DNA from: Lepas anatifera
Lineage: Eukaryota; Arthropoda; Thecostraca; Lepadidae
NCBI GenBank assembly: GCA_034440635.1
Contig: JAOTON010000385.1
Location: 588,501-652,500 of the forward strand
Direction: 5' to 3'
Length of the DNA stretch: 64,000 nucleotides
The translations under genes were made by a program, and so were the position numbers. Under the pieces are notes generated by a model. The model was not told the origin of the DNA and made no database searches. It saw only the letters and a program-made list of their open reading frames with translations. Of the stretch, positions 49,301-59,078 are shown piece after piece; position 1 is the first letter of the stretch; each line of letters starts with the position of its first letter.

Positions 49301-52300
49301 CCAAGCTGGTAAATACCCAATCGGGGGAGTCAATGGACTGATACTTTGCATAACTTTGCGGTTACAGCTAAAGTATTGTAAGTAAACAAACTGACAAATA
49401 TACCTTACAACTCAGACATGGGACATGTTTATCAAAGCCGATAGGGTCAGAGGTGCTGTTTGTATTATGCAAGGTCCCTTTTGCCAGCCGTAGCTCCGGG
49501 ATACGCGGGCCAGTGGCAGTTTACTAAACAGTGGACTAGAGGACTGACAGAAAAGGAGACTCGTAACGACGTCGTTCACAGGCGGGGACTGTTAGGCATC
49601 CGCTCCATCGGATCAGTGATGGGATTGTAGCAATTATGAAGGATTGAGCCAATTATTAGTGTTGATGTGGGTTAGTCAGTCCATGCAGAAAGTGACGGGT
49701 ATTGTGATGCATGACGGACTGATTCTCTCTCTCTCTCTCTCTCTCTCTCCGGCAGCTGAGTCAGTTTATGAAGACGGTGACGGACGTGGTGGTTCAGGCC
49801 GAGGAACAGGTGCTCACCGGTGGACCGCAGGAGACGCCGCTCATGGAGAACGAGACCGTCCGCAAGGATGTGGTCGTGCTCGTCTACAACCTGGTGGCCA
49901 CCTTCGCTCAGGTGTGTACCGGCAGAACGAGGGGAACACTGTGGGTGTGGGGCTGTTTCTATATGTAGTTACAGGTTACCGTTTTAGATGCCTTCCTATC
50001 TTGTGTATTTCTGTTATGCACAGATAACAAGGGTTGCCATAATGTGTTTTGCTTTAAATACATATTTTTGCTTTGTCAATTATTTATGTATTGTAAGTTT
50101 TTTGACTTCAAAGTTATTCCTGTTACAGGCGCTTGATTTTCATTAAGAACTACGAAATACATGAAGTCTTTCATTTCGTTTTACCGGTGGGAAAGGAAAC
50201 AATTTTATATTGTTAAAATGATTTATATGCGACCCTTCCCTGTCAGAGAACAGACAGTCCGATTGGGGGAAGGATGGCGCGCTGCTGGGCTCCGCTTATG
50301 TTTTCTGTTCCCACAAAGGTCTGCCAAGTGCGCTGGTTTGCGGCTTTGTTCGCTGCCAGGTTCCTTCCACTGCCGCCTAAGTCCAACACTCGCTTCCCCT
50401 CTCGCAGGTGCTGGAGCGGCTGGCGTTCGACGACGCGCAGTCAGACGACGACGGAGACGACTCGGAGCCGGCGCGTGGAGGTGGCGCCGACGACGACCCG
50501 CCCGCCTACGAGTACCGCCTTCTGGTGGTGCTCTCCAACTGTCACGTGCTACGTGTCAGCCGGGTACCCCAGCTGGCAGAGCTGTTCATCTCACACGGGT
50601 GAGACGGGGAGGACGGGGAGAATGATTGGGGAGGCTCTAGCTGGCAGATGGAAATGGATTCAGGCTTAAGAGGAATTTTTTTGTGTCGTGTGTGTTGACA
50701 TGAATGCGTCCGAATGAATTGGAAATCACAACACAACTAACATCAGCAGTTCTTGAAAGACTTTTGACTGGAAGGTTTGACCTGTCCCGTAACAAACTCA
50801 CTTCGTGCTGATTGTGCTGGTAATGTCATGGGCCTGGGCTCTTCAGGTTTTTATCGCTAGTGCACTTAAACACGAGCCGACACGGGGGGTGGGTATCTGC
50901 CCCCCAAGGATTCCACAGATCTTCAAATAGGCGGCGGACAGCGCCGCCGTACCTAGTATACCTACTACTTAATCTGATTTTGCAGCTTCGTGCTAAATTT
51001 TCGGCCCAGGTCACATCAGGTCACGCCACCAGTCAAGGTAAAGTAATCGAAGCTCAAGCGATTTTCGCAGCAGTAAGGGAACATTGAATTGATCGATCTG
51101 GGATTCACATCACATAATTAGGTCAGGGAGTACAACCAACTTATGGTAACGGAGTTGTTTATATCAATGACCTCTGGTCAGGTCAGAACCGCGACCTCTC
51201 AATTTGAAATACAGGATAAACTGGCTCAAGTTTGATAGCTTCGCAAATAATGACGATGGAGCGTTTATTTTGACGCCATTGCGTTTGGCTTACCTTTGCG
51301 ATTCGAATGACATGCGATATCATCATCATGACCCGACATCATCATCATCATTATCATTATCATCATTACCATCATTATGTACATCATCTTGCGATGACCG
51401 GGCAGGGTCATATGATAAATCAATCGATTGGGCTTGACAAGATTATTCCAATGGTGTTAATTTTTCTATAGCCCTGCTCTGTCGTCCGCTATGGCACAAC
51501 ACGTAAGTTTCTATTGTAAACTTAAGAGCATACTTTGACCGCTAAGGACCTCAAAAGTTATCTGACCAAAAATTGTAGGCCCAGGAACAAAACTAACGTA
51601 TCATGACGCTAACGGAATCGAACATCACTCCGCCATCACCCACATATGACGTTGTCGCCGACGCTTTAAAAGAGCCCTGGATAGTGTGTGCAGTTGGTCG
51701 AGGGCTTAAACATTGTCAATGATATCAGAGTAGTAATGCCAGGACATTGTATCGCGATCTATGGACGCTGCTCTTGACTGGATTGACTTCAGGCTGACGC
51801 ATGGATCCAGCTGCTCCATCGTAGTTTAGAGAGTGTGATGAATGCCCCAGACAGTGAATGTAATGCGCTGGATTTTGGGCAGTCGTTGCTGTATGGGACT
51901 TTGTGAAATTGCCGGAGAGTGCAGCAGTAGCATTAGACTGAAGTCGTGCTCTACTGCTGGGGGCGCGGGCTTCGCATCGCGGCCTGCAAATCCATTCGGA
52001 TGCGCCAGAGAGGCACTGCTGGGAGTGGCACCGTCGTCAGCTGTGGTATTTGGCACTGCGGCGGGGAGATCAGCCGGAGTGTCTCAGTCTCACGCTCAAC
52101 AGTCCAGTTCGGGCCCTGGAGTCAGTCTGTAGCTTTTCTCTGAAGGTGCTGTGAACAGTTTCGGACGTCCGACGCGGGTGTTGAAGCGGTTGTTTGCCTG
52201 TTGCCAGGTTTCCGGAGCCGGAGGTGCGTCAGGGCCTGCAGAAGGTGACGGACGTGCTGGCAGACCTGGAGCAGAAGCTGTTCGAGGCGTACATGGAGGA

Positions 52301-54814
52301 GAAGGCTGATCCCATCCTGGGTAAGGCGGCTGGTCAGCAGGCTGATTAGTGGACTAACTGCTAATGATGTGCTGCCGGTGTCGCAAGTTATACATTCGGC
52401 TGGAATAAATGGATCTGAATCAAGTCGTGTAATGGTGCATGGTTGTTTGTACCAAATTTTCGTCAAGTTTTTATTCGAAATGATTCGAGGGAGGTGGGGG
52501 TCAATAGACCTGTAATGGTTCACTGCTGTTATCATGAAGCATAAGCAAAATACAGGCGTCGCCGTGCATTAATACCACTTTGCGCCCCTCTCCACCTGTT
52601 CAGACCACCCCATTATAGGTAACTTTGTCGAGACAGTGTCTGCCGCATCGGTCTCACACTGTTCCCTCCCCTGGCCAGGCATTATCGAGATGAGCATGTA
52701 CCAGGGCCGGTTCGACTGGTCGGCCGTGCTGCGGCCTCCCTCGGACGTGCGCGGCTACGTCAAGGAGGTGCTGATGAACTGCATCGGCGTGCACGCCGAG
52801 GTGTACGCCGTGTCGCCGCTGCTGGTCCGCCGGGTCATGTGCAACCTGGTGGAGGGCGTGGCCGAGGAGCTGGGCAGACTGATGAGCTCCGTCAACAGAA
52901 TGACGCCGGCCGGCGGCCAGCAGGCCAGGCTGGACCTGGCCGCCCTGCAGGAGACGCTGAGACTGTACATCACCGACTCGGCCAGGTGAGAGACTGTACA
53001 GCACCGACTCGGTCAGATGAGAGACTGTGCACCACCGACGCGGCCAGATGAGAGACTGTACAACACCGACACGAAGTTGGGGCCGGGAGAGATAAAATCC
53101 TTGCGTTTGCAGGCAATCATAAGGACATCTTTTCGGTTTGATATTTTTCTGGTGCTAGCCAGTGAACGCCTACACCAGTACGCTTCGATTACACCTTCTA
53201 TGGGTGATTGGAGATAAACCGTCGCCTGAATATCGGCCCCAGTGTAAAAGTCTGTGCGAAAACGCTGCAATCATGTGCCAGTGCCACGTATTGCATTTTA
53301 CCGCACTTCCTATGGCTGAATTTGGCTTCAGTATTTTTCGTCCCTCTCAAAGTGTCAAGAAAGGTGTTGGAACTTCTGACCTCTGCTCTCTGACCATGGG
53401 CGCCGAAAGCGGGGGACGGGGGAACGCGTCCCCCTGTTGGCCAACCAGGGGGGACGTCCCCCAAAATTTTTGGGCCAATGGTCATTAAGGCTGTCAGGTA
53501 CCGAATATGCTCAAAATTCGCCTCCCCCAGTCAACACCAGCCCGGGTCCGTCCCCCTGCGAAAATTCTGTGGCGGCGCCCCTGTCTCTGACGCTCGGCAG
53601 TGCCTCGTGACCTCTGACGTCCGACAGGACCTCTGACGAAAAAGGACCTCTGACGCTCGGCAGGACCTCTGACGCTCAGACTTAGGGCCTCTGACCTCTT
53701 ACCTCTGACACCCGACAGGAGCTCGTTCGTGGAGGCTTCCGAGGCATTGCCGAACCACCAGGACCCCGCCGGCGACAAGCGGTCAGTTGGTGCCTCTGCG
53801 CCCAGCCGGGGTCGGACTAATGGGGTGAAAATCGCACTGCTGACAACCGGGATTCCTATATAATGCAGACTGAATTTACCCGACTTACGGTGCAGTAGAT
53901 TGGCCCACCCCTGCTCCCCCTTCCCTCACCCAGTGGTGGATTCAAGGGGGGCAAAAAGGAATTTGTCCCCCCCCAACGGAAAAGCTCGGGGCCAAGGTAT
54001 GGTTTTGCCCCCCAAGTGATCGAGCTCCTTTTTCCCCGACTCCTTTGTAGTTTATAAGCAAGATTTTGGTGCTTCAACTCTCAACTTCAAACAAAACTAG
54101 TTAAGTTCAGTGTAAATATTGGGCCTTGGACTGAAAAAAAGTATCTCGAGCCCATATTTTTCATCCCGTGATGTTTTTTTTTGCTTTTCGCCCCAAATAC
54201 CCAAAATCGTACCGGCAAGTGATATTGTAGCGCAACTTTCACGGCGTGATTTTTTTTTGCTTTGCGACTTTTGACTTTGGTTTGCCCCTCCCAAACCGAC
54301 CAGCTAGATCCGCCACTGCCCTCACCCGTCCATTCTGGGCCGAAATTAATATCCTTGTGTGTTTTGTTCTCGTTTTTCAGTCAGCGAGTTGTGATTTGAA
54401 AAGCCTCGGGAGGGAATTGTGAAAAGTGGGATTGGAATAGAAAATGTTTAAATCCAATAATGTTCAGGAATCTAAATTCATGATCAAATGTGTGATGTGT
54501 CCGTAACATTGATCGGTATGGATTATTTTTATTATTTTATTGATAATTTTTTAATCAAAATATCTGGTTGTTGAGTGATGTACGATTGCTGGAATTTCGA
54601 GCATGGAAACTCAGGTAGTTTTCAGCTTAATATTGGTTTAAATCGTGCGTGTAACGTTGCTGTCTGTGATATCCAATGCGTTGGCCTCGACCTAGACTCT
54701 TACCTTTGCGGCAGACTCCTCGAGGACTTGCTGAAGAAATTCCGCACCAACATGAAGCTCCAGATCATGTGCTTCACCCGGGAGCCTAGCCTGGAGGATT
54801 TCGCCTCAGACTGA
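40329..54814 (+). CDS. EXOC2: Exocyst complex component 2 (Sec5)
   Basis: A subunit of the octameric exocyst that tethers secretory vesicles to the plasma membrane; in vertebrates its TIG domain binds active Ral GTPases. Exons: 40329-40437, 42400-42552, 42993-43140, 44193-44388, 44685-44799, 45223-45437, 45995-46110, 46723-46869, 47178-47323, 48170-48393, 49188-49308, 49756-49911, 50408-50598, 52208-52320, 52679-52985, 53719-53781, 54715-54814 (TGA); about 872 residues, usual length about 920. The N-terminal IPT/TIG domain reads [20 protein letters not shown] and [14 protein letters not shown]; then [68 protein letters not shown] and [20 protein letters not shown]. All junction phases agree except exon 8 to exon 9, which is off by one base. 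Six splice junctions are tandemly amplified. Confidence 0.93.
41967..42116 (+). repeat. 34-bp minisatellite in EXOC2 intron 1
   Basis: About four copies of a unit containing ACAGAACTGT...TGCATCCAT. Copies of ACAGAACT begin at 42031, 42065 and 42099, a constant 34-bp step. It is not next to a splice site. Confidence 0.75.
43911..44192 (+). repeat. Nine-copy repeat of the EXOC2 exon 4 acceptor
   Basis: The unit (33-36 bp) is a pyrimidine-rich stretch ending in (G/T)CCAG followed by GGTGCGTTT-like sequence. AG dinucleotides end at 43914, 43948, 43983, 44018, 44051, 44087, 44121, 44156 and 44192. The last is the authentic acceptor, because only after it does CCTGACGAGGAG lead into the Sec5 coding frame. 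Each copy thus repeats intron end plus exon start. Confidence 0.88.
45757..45840 (+). repeat. Possible tRNA-like repeat head
   Basis: GTTTAATCCC at 45811-45820 resembles a B box, and GTTACGTCGGGGAAAGGC upstream is weakly A-box-like. In EXOC2 intron 6. Weak evidence. Confidence 0.25.
47792..48169 (+). repeat. 54-bp tandem repeat of the EXOC2 exon 10 acceptor
   Basis: Units start at 47792, 47846, 47900, 47954, 48008, 48062 and 48116, and the eighth, at 48170, is exon 10 itself: an exact 54-bp step. Each unit begins CGTCTGGTGAGCAG-like, runs through GTGGTGGAGCTG, and ends in TTCCGTCAG. Because 54 is 18 codons, the frame is open throughout and encodes an 18-residue repeat ([18 protein letters not shown] type). 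Six of the seven upstream copies keep the CAG acceptor; the copy at 48116 has CAA. Confidence 0.95.
48385..48500 (+). repeat. 36-bp triplicated EXOC2 exon 10 donor
   Basis: CGACCTCAG|GTCAGTCACAG occurs three times with donor GTs at 48394, 48430 and 48466. The unit is 36 bp, so use of any of the three donors preserves frame (12-residue unit [12 protein letters not shown]). The first donor joins to exon 11 exactly as the family alignment requires (FDLR to KHCLMAL). Confidence 0.93.
48757..49187 (+). repeat. 30-bp repeat of the EXOC2 exon 11 acceptor
   Basis: About fourteen copies of GTGCAGGAAGCCCTGACG plus TGTGTTTGATAT, then the authentic GTGCAG|GAAGCACTGTCTG at 49188. Each unit carries an acceptor-like TGCAG|GAAG. 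Spliced from the exon 10 donor, the upstream copies read AAG CCC TGA or close equivalents and so hit an early stop, whereas the true exon reads AAG CAC TGT CTG. Long open frames on both strands are by-products of the 30-bp period. Confidence 0.93.
49727..49750 (+). repeat. (CT)n microsatellite forming a pyrimidine tract
   Basis: A dinucleotide CT run directly upstream of the EXOC2 exon 12 acceptor (CCGGCAG|CTGAGT at 49756). It serves as the polypyrimidine tract. Confidence 0.85.
50995..51200. other. Third AGGTCA-rich block, EXOC2 intron 13
   Basis: Several AGGTCA/TGACCT hexamers in about 200 bp (for example CCCAGGTCACATCAGGTCACG near 51004, and TGACCTCTGGTCAGGTCA near 51170), like the interiors of the elements at 471-1506 and 4728-5547. 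Element ends were not found. Confidence 0.45.
51319..51378 (+). repeat. (ATC)n microsatellite
   Basis: Interrupted CAT/ATC trinucleotide run with TTATC variants in EXOC2 intron 13. Confidence 0.85.
52961..53075 (+). repeat. 31-bp repeat of the EXOC2 exon 15 donor
   Basis: GACTGTAC starts at 52961 (inside the exon) and is repeated, with one variant GACTGTGC, at 52992, 53023 and 53054, a 31-bp step. The first copy carries the functional GCCAG|GTGAG. In the two later copies the donor reads CAG|ATGAG, so the GT has been lost. Confidence 0.9.
53395..53585. mobile_element. hAT-type MITE, 8-bp TSD TCTCTGAC
   Basis: TCTCTGAC at 53387-53394 and 53586-53593 flanks 191 bp with inverted ends CATGGGCGCCG and CGGCGCCCCTG. 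The interior includes GGGGACG/CGTCCCC blocks shared with 29695-29785. The flank is itself rich in CTCTGAC repeats, so the TSD is slightly less secure than others. In EXOC2 intron 15. Confidence 0.75.
53601..53718 (+). repeat. Degenerate repeat leading into EXOC2 exon 16 acceptor
   Basis: Four to six copies of GACCTCTGACGCTCGGCAG-like sequence precede the authentic CCTCTGACACCCGACAG|GAGCTC at 53719. Several copies end in GGCAG or GACAG and resemble acceptors. Spacing is irregular. Confidence 0.7.
53931..54318. mobile_element. hAT-type MITE, 8-bp TSD CCCTCACC
   Basis: CCCTCACC at 53923-53930 recurs exactly at 54319-54326. The ends are inverted: CAGTGGTGGATTCA on the left and CAGTGGCGGATCTA on the reverse of the right. 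388 bp, non-coding, inside EXOC2 intron 16. Confidence 0.88.
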
Positions 54815-56157
54815 CGCTGACCCCGTCTGTCGGCACCTTCCGTCAAACTGAATCGCCTGTCGTTATGTATTTATTACTGTCTGCTTCTATGTGCATTGGA
54901 CGTGACGTTGGAGTGTCGGGACGGAGCTTTTGCCAACCGGAATGATCTCGGGGCAGTTTCTGTTGGGCTGGTTGTTATGAATCCGAGATTAAAAATGCAT
55001 ACCTATCAAAAATGTGTGTGTCCTGAGCTACAGGGCCCATTGTATATCGCGGCAGGAATGTGTTGCATATTCGTGATAAGAAAGGGTGGAGCTTTTGATT
55101 TACAACCGACAGGACGACTACCAGCCCTCAGTATGTGAATGTACATTTTGCGAGCATGACCTAAGAGTATTTGTTGCCGTCTGTTAATCAACCGTTTGTT
55201 TTATTATAGCCTTTTCCATTTGCTTATGTCGTCTCGAGGTAAATATCGTTATGATGTCTGTGTTTCCGTATCCTCATGCTGTGTGTGACAGATTAGAGTC
55301 ATGAGGTGCATTTATATTGTTATACGATGTGAATCTCTTTGAGAGCCTGTCTGTTTTGACAGTTTTTTCGGAGTTGTTCTGCACTATGGCAGTTTAAAAC
55401 GGTGATTAAGGTGATTGCGACGGGTGCAGCGTTAGTGCTATAAGCTAACACTCTCGTCAGAATGGTGCTTGAATGGCAGAGCGAATCATCTGTTGAATAT
55501 AAAACCAATGAATCCATGGACACGCGTGTTCGGTGACTTGGCACGGTGTTTGACTGAACCGTGCTCCATGTGGAGACTTTTCCGTTGCTGCTCATTGCTA
55601 CGGGTCGCGGCTAGGGTCTGATGCCTGCCCCTGGGTGTGAGAGGTGCGCTCTTGAATATTTCATCTTGCAATGACCAATTGTCCATAGCCTGTGGTTTTC
55701 AAAGTGATAAGGAGCTTTTAGCCTTCTGGTTATCAGAAGTAGTCAAGTCCACCATAAAAGGCGTCTCCCAAATAATTGTGTTTTTCCGTCTGTGTTTTCG
55801 TCCCACAACCGATATCACATTGTACCGGGAGTGTGCGGTATCCAATGTAAAACAAATACAGCAATTGCCACGTGAGAAGGAAACGCATTTGAAGTGTTGG
55901 AACCCCATGTAGGCGGACCCAGAGAGGTAAAGGTTGTACTTAATTCCTCCGTTGTGGAACGGCGACCCCACACGCTGAACTCCGATGCCTTACTGAACGT
56001 TCGCCAGCCGCCCGCCCGCCCCAACCCCCAGCGTCCTGGATATGAGCTGCGGCGCCTCGCCGATTGTTTCGGCGCAAGAGTCTGCATTGTCAGTCACTGG
56101 GACTCAAAGGAGAAAAAAGACGTTTAAAAACCCAACTGAAAGCATTTATCTGTCCGC
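54815..56157. other. EXOC2 3-prime UTR and spacer
   Basis: The sequence after the EXOC2 stop has no recognisable further exon. I found no convincing AATAAA close to the stop. Short frames only. Confidence 0.45.
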
Positions 56158-56625
56158 AGGGCGGCGGATTCAAGGAGAAGTATTTGGGCTCCTAGACCCT
56201 TCAACTTGCACAAGTTTTATCAGGTTTACGATTTTTGTTTGCCTCGTATCACCTCCCCTACCAACCCCAGCCAATAATGTAGTCCCGGTATGATTGGAGA
56301 TCTCTTCTCGATCCAGCACGGTCCTGGGTGGGTTAATGCTGGCACGGCAATTCCAATCTTATGCAGTCTATGGGAGACCCAAAATCCAGGAGGAGGTCCT
56401 GAACACCCCAATCACCCGGGAATTCCACCCATGCCTGGTATGGAAGGACGATCATTTCTTCTTCAGGCACTTTTGGTGTTTTGACGTAGAAGGCGCAGGC
56501 GAGGGGCACAGAAAGGACAGAAAAAGGGAATAGATTTCCACGAACTGATCTCAGAAACACTTCCAAAAATTTTCTGACTCCGCTGTCCATCCTCCCCACT
56601 AAACGGCCCGTTTAGATCCGCCACT
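56158..56625. mobile_element. Probable MITE with GCGGCGGATTCA / AGATCCGCCACTG ends
   Basis: The ends are inverted relatives of the hAT-MITE termini (CGGATTCAAGGAG on the left, GTTTAGATCCGCCACTG on the right). No matching 8-mers flank them. Interior non-coding. Confidence 0.45.
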
Positions 56626-56764
56626 GTATTCATCACTATGGACACTATGGTCGGATCTAGACCAAAGTTTTGGCGGGAGGGGCAACGGGGCCCAACATCG
56701 TTAAAACGTGTTTCTTTAAAAGAAGATCAGAAAAATTGGGGACTGGGGGAAATTTCCCGGTTAA

Positions 56765-57050
56765 CCCCCATACGCGGATGCAGGATTGCCGATCGGGGGG
56801 GGACCTTCCCGGAGGGGCGACATCCGGACCAGGGGGCGCCACTGTTGACCGGAAAAATATATTAGGTGGGCGCCAAATCCTATCGGTGGGCGCCGATTTT
56901 CGCATGGGGGCGGTGGGAATCGACATTTTAGGGGGCGCCATCGACCTTTCAGGGGGGCGCCGTGACCATTCATGGGCGCAGAGGGTCGATCGGGGGGCAC
57001 GTGCCCCTTTGCCCCCCTGGATCCGCCTGTACCCCCTCGATCCGCCGGTG
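56765..57050 (+). mobile_element. MITE family C copy
   Basis: Shares GCAGGATTGCCGATC, CCTATCGGTGGG, GGGGGCGCC and GAGGGTCGAT blocks with 37400-37645, and ends in CTGGATCCGCCTGT followed by a second GATCCGCCGGTG. Its left boundary carries ACGCGGATGCAGG. No clear target duplication. Confidence 0.65.
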
Positions 57051-57901
57051 TCCATTACGCCTTTGTAAAAATTTCCTGCAGCAGCTCACCATAGTAGAAA
57101 ACTCCTTCATCTGGGAGCAAAAGTTTGGTACCGCTTTTGCGCGACATTCATGGCTTTAGTGAGTCGAACACAGCAAGGCCCTAAATCAAAAAGTTTATTA
57201 TGGCTTCACTTCTACTTTGGATTACCTAGGCACTTTTATTAGCATTTTATCGGTCAACCTGGAGAAAAGTAAGTGTGCAATATCGAAAAAGTAGTTGTGC
57301 ATATTCTTTAGTGTTTTAGTTGAAGAGAGATTGTGGATAAAATGCAGGGCTGGGGATATGCCACCGTGTTCGCGTGAGCCTGATATGATTTGTCTGTCGC
57401 GTGGTTTTAAGTTTTCGATCTCATTTTTGTTGCGTTTTCCACAATGCTGAAGGAAAGACCAACCAGAAAAGAGCAAACATGGATAAATCGGTTTGAGGGA
57501 GGAGGAAATCATTGCCACGCCAGATAATAACCACTTTCAACATCCATCAAGTGAAGTGGCTCCCATCTGACAGCTCATGAGCGAGTCAGATTGGTTCATC
57601 AAGAACGGCTTCAAGTGATCATCTGTTTGTAATTGACCTCTATGGATACCAGAAAACCTTTTAATGTGCCTTTTGATAAGGTGCTTGCACAAATGCACAG
57701 TAAGAGCAGTTAATGATCAGGTTGATTAGAAAGTGTCCACTAAATATAACTATCACTTCACAACTTCTTAGCAATGTGAATCAATGTGTAATATAGTGTC
57801 AGGTGTTACTAACAGTCAAGTAAAAATTTTGTTCAGGTAAACCTGTAAAAAGGTAAAAAAAATTGTCACAGATTTTCAGTATGCATATTGATGGTCATTA
57901 T

Positions 57902-58137
57902 CATAAGCGTCGCCACCGGCAAAAAAGTGGGGGGGGCAGCCAAAATTCAAACTGATGCTGACAAAAACTTTCCACTTTAGGACCAAATACTGTTCGAATT
58001 TGGGCTCCTTGTTGCCTTCTGCAGCGATTGTTTATAAAAATGTCCGGTTTTCTCCCATTTTGACTGAGATCAGGAAATTTTTAGCCAAAAAGTGGGGTGG
58101 CCAGGCCCCCCTGGCCCCCACGGTGGTGACGTCCCTG
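57902..58137 (+). mobile_element. hAT-type MITE, family B full copy
   Basis: GTCATTAT (57894-57901) and GTCATTCT (58138-58145) flank 236 bp. The ends are inverted: CATAAGCGTCGCCACCG on the left, CAGGGACGTCACCACCG on the reverse of the right. This is the most complete of three family B copies (others at 24964 and 37779). Confidence 0.75.
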
Positions 58138-59078
58138 GTCATTCTCATATATTGTTGGTTGTATGAACAAGCTCTGAGCTAGCACATTCCCACATTAGTA
58201 ATACCATTAAGCATAAGTTGCAACATCAGGCTGCCTATGCCCCATCACATTGGATGCTGAGTTGCCAGTGATTGAAGTCAACTTTACAGATTCCAGAAAC
58301 CCAGGAAATGGATCAGCTCATAATGCCACATCTTGTCCCATCCAGAGGACCCTTCATGCTGCCACGCCATGCATCAGCCTCATTGAAGCATCAGTCATTG
58401 GCCATTCTGCAAAAATTCTCAGCCTCATTTTTACTGCCCTGTGGTGCTGTCCTGTCCTAGCGTGCTAGCGCTCCTAGCAAGCTGTCCTCTGCTGCATGCT
58501 AGGAGCGGGATTTCTGACACATGCTGAAGACCAGAAGGGAGAGGTTGCCACCTGTCTCCAGGTGGCCGCGTGAGCGGTCGACCCCCACAATACAGAGCAG
58601 TGCCAGGGGCGGAGAACGCAGCTCTGCAACACCTGAACACTGTCACAGCAGCAGACAAGGGCTGGGCGGCCCGGGAGCCGCAAATTCGCAATAACCACAA
58701 TAACGGGGAACTGGACAAGCAATGCACACATGTTTAAATTTGGTTCAAGAAGTAGTAACACACCAGGAAGTAATTATTTTATTATTGGTGCTGCAAGAAC
58801 ACAATCTGGAAAGGGTGACAATTAATGTATTTAACTGCACATATTAAGTTGAATTAAACACTCAATTTTGAGCATGCTGTTCTTTGTAATTTTGAGTATG
58901 ATCATTTGAGCATGTTCCAAATAGGTGCAATAGTGTCGACTGCTTGTCACATGACAGTGTTTTTATCTCTCCAAATACTCAAAACACTGACTTCTGTGCA
59001 GGCCCATCTCTCGAAGCTGCCCACACGCGGCGTGAGTGAGACTGAGTGAGACTGCCGCTCCGTGCTCTCGGCGGCGGC
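58138..59078. other. Spacer upstream of PNPT1
   Basis: Contains the PNPT1 promoter region by position. A locally GC-rich part at 58440-58690 has repeated GCTAG/CTAGGAGC words and no recognisable product. No core promoter motif could be assigned. Confidence 0.4.

Noticed and set aside
48319..49320. 333-residue minus-strand ORF of [15 protein letters not shown] repeats
   Set aside because: It is generated by the 30-bp and 36-bp arrays, whose periods are multiples of three. It has no start context or homology and lies in EXOC2 introns.
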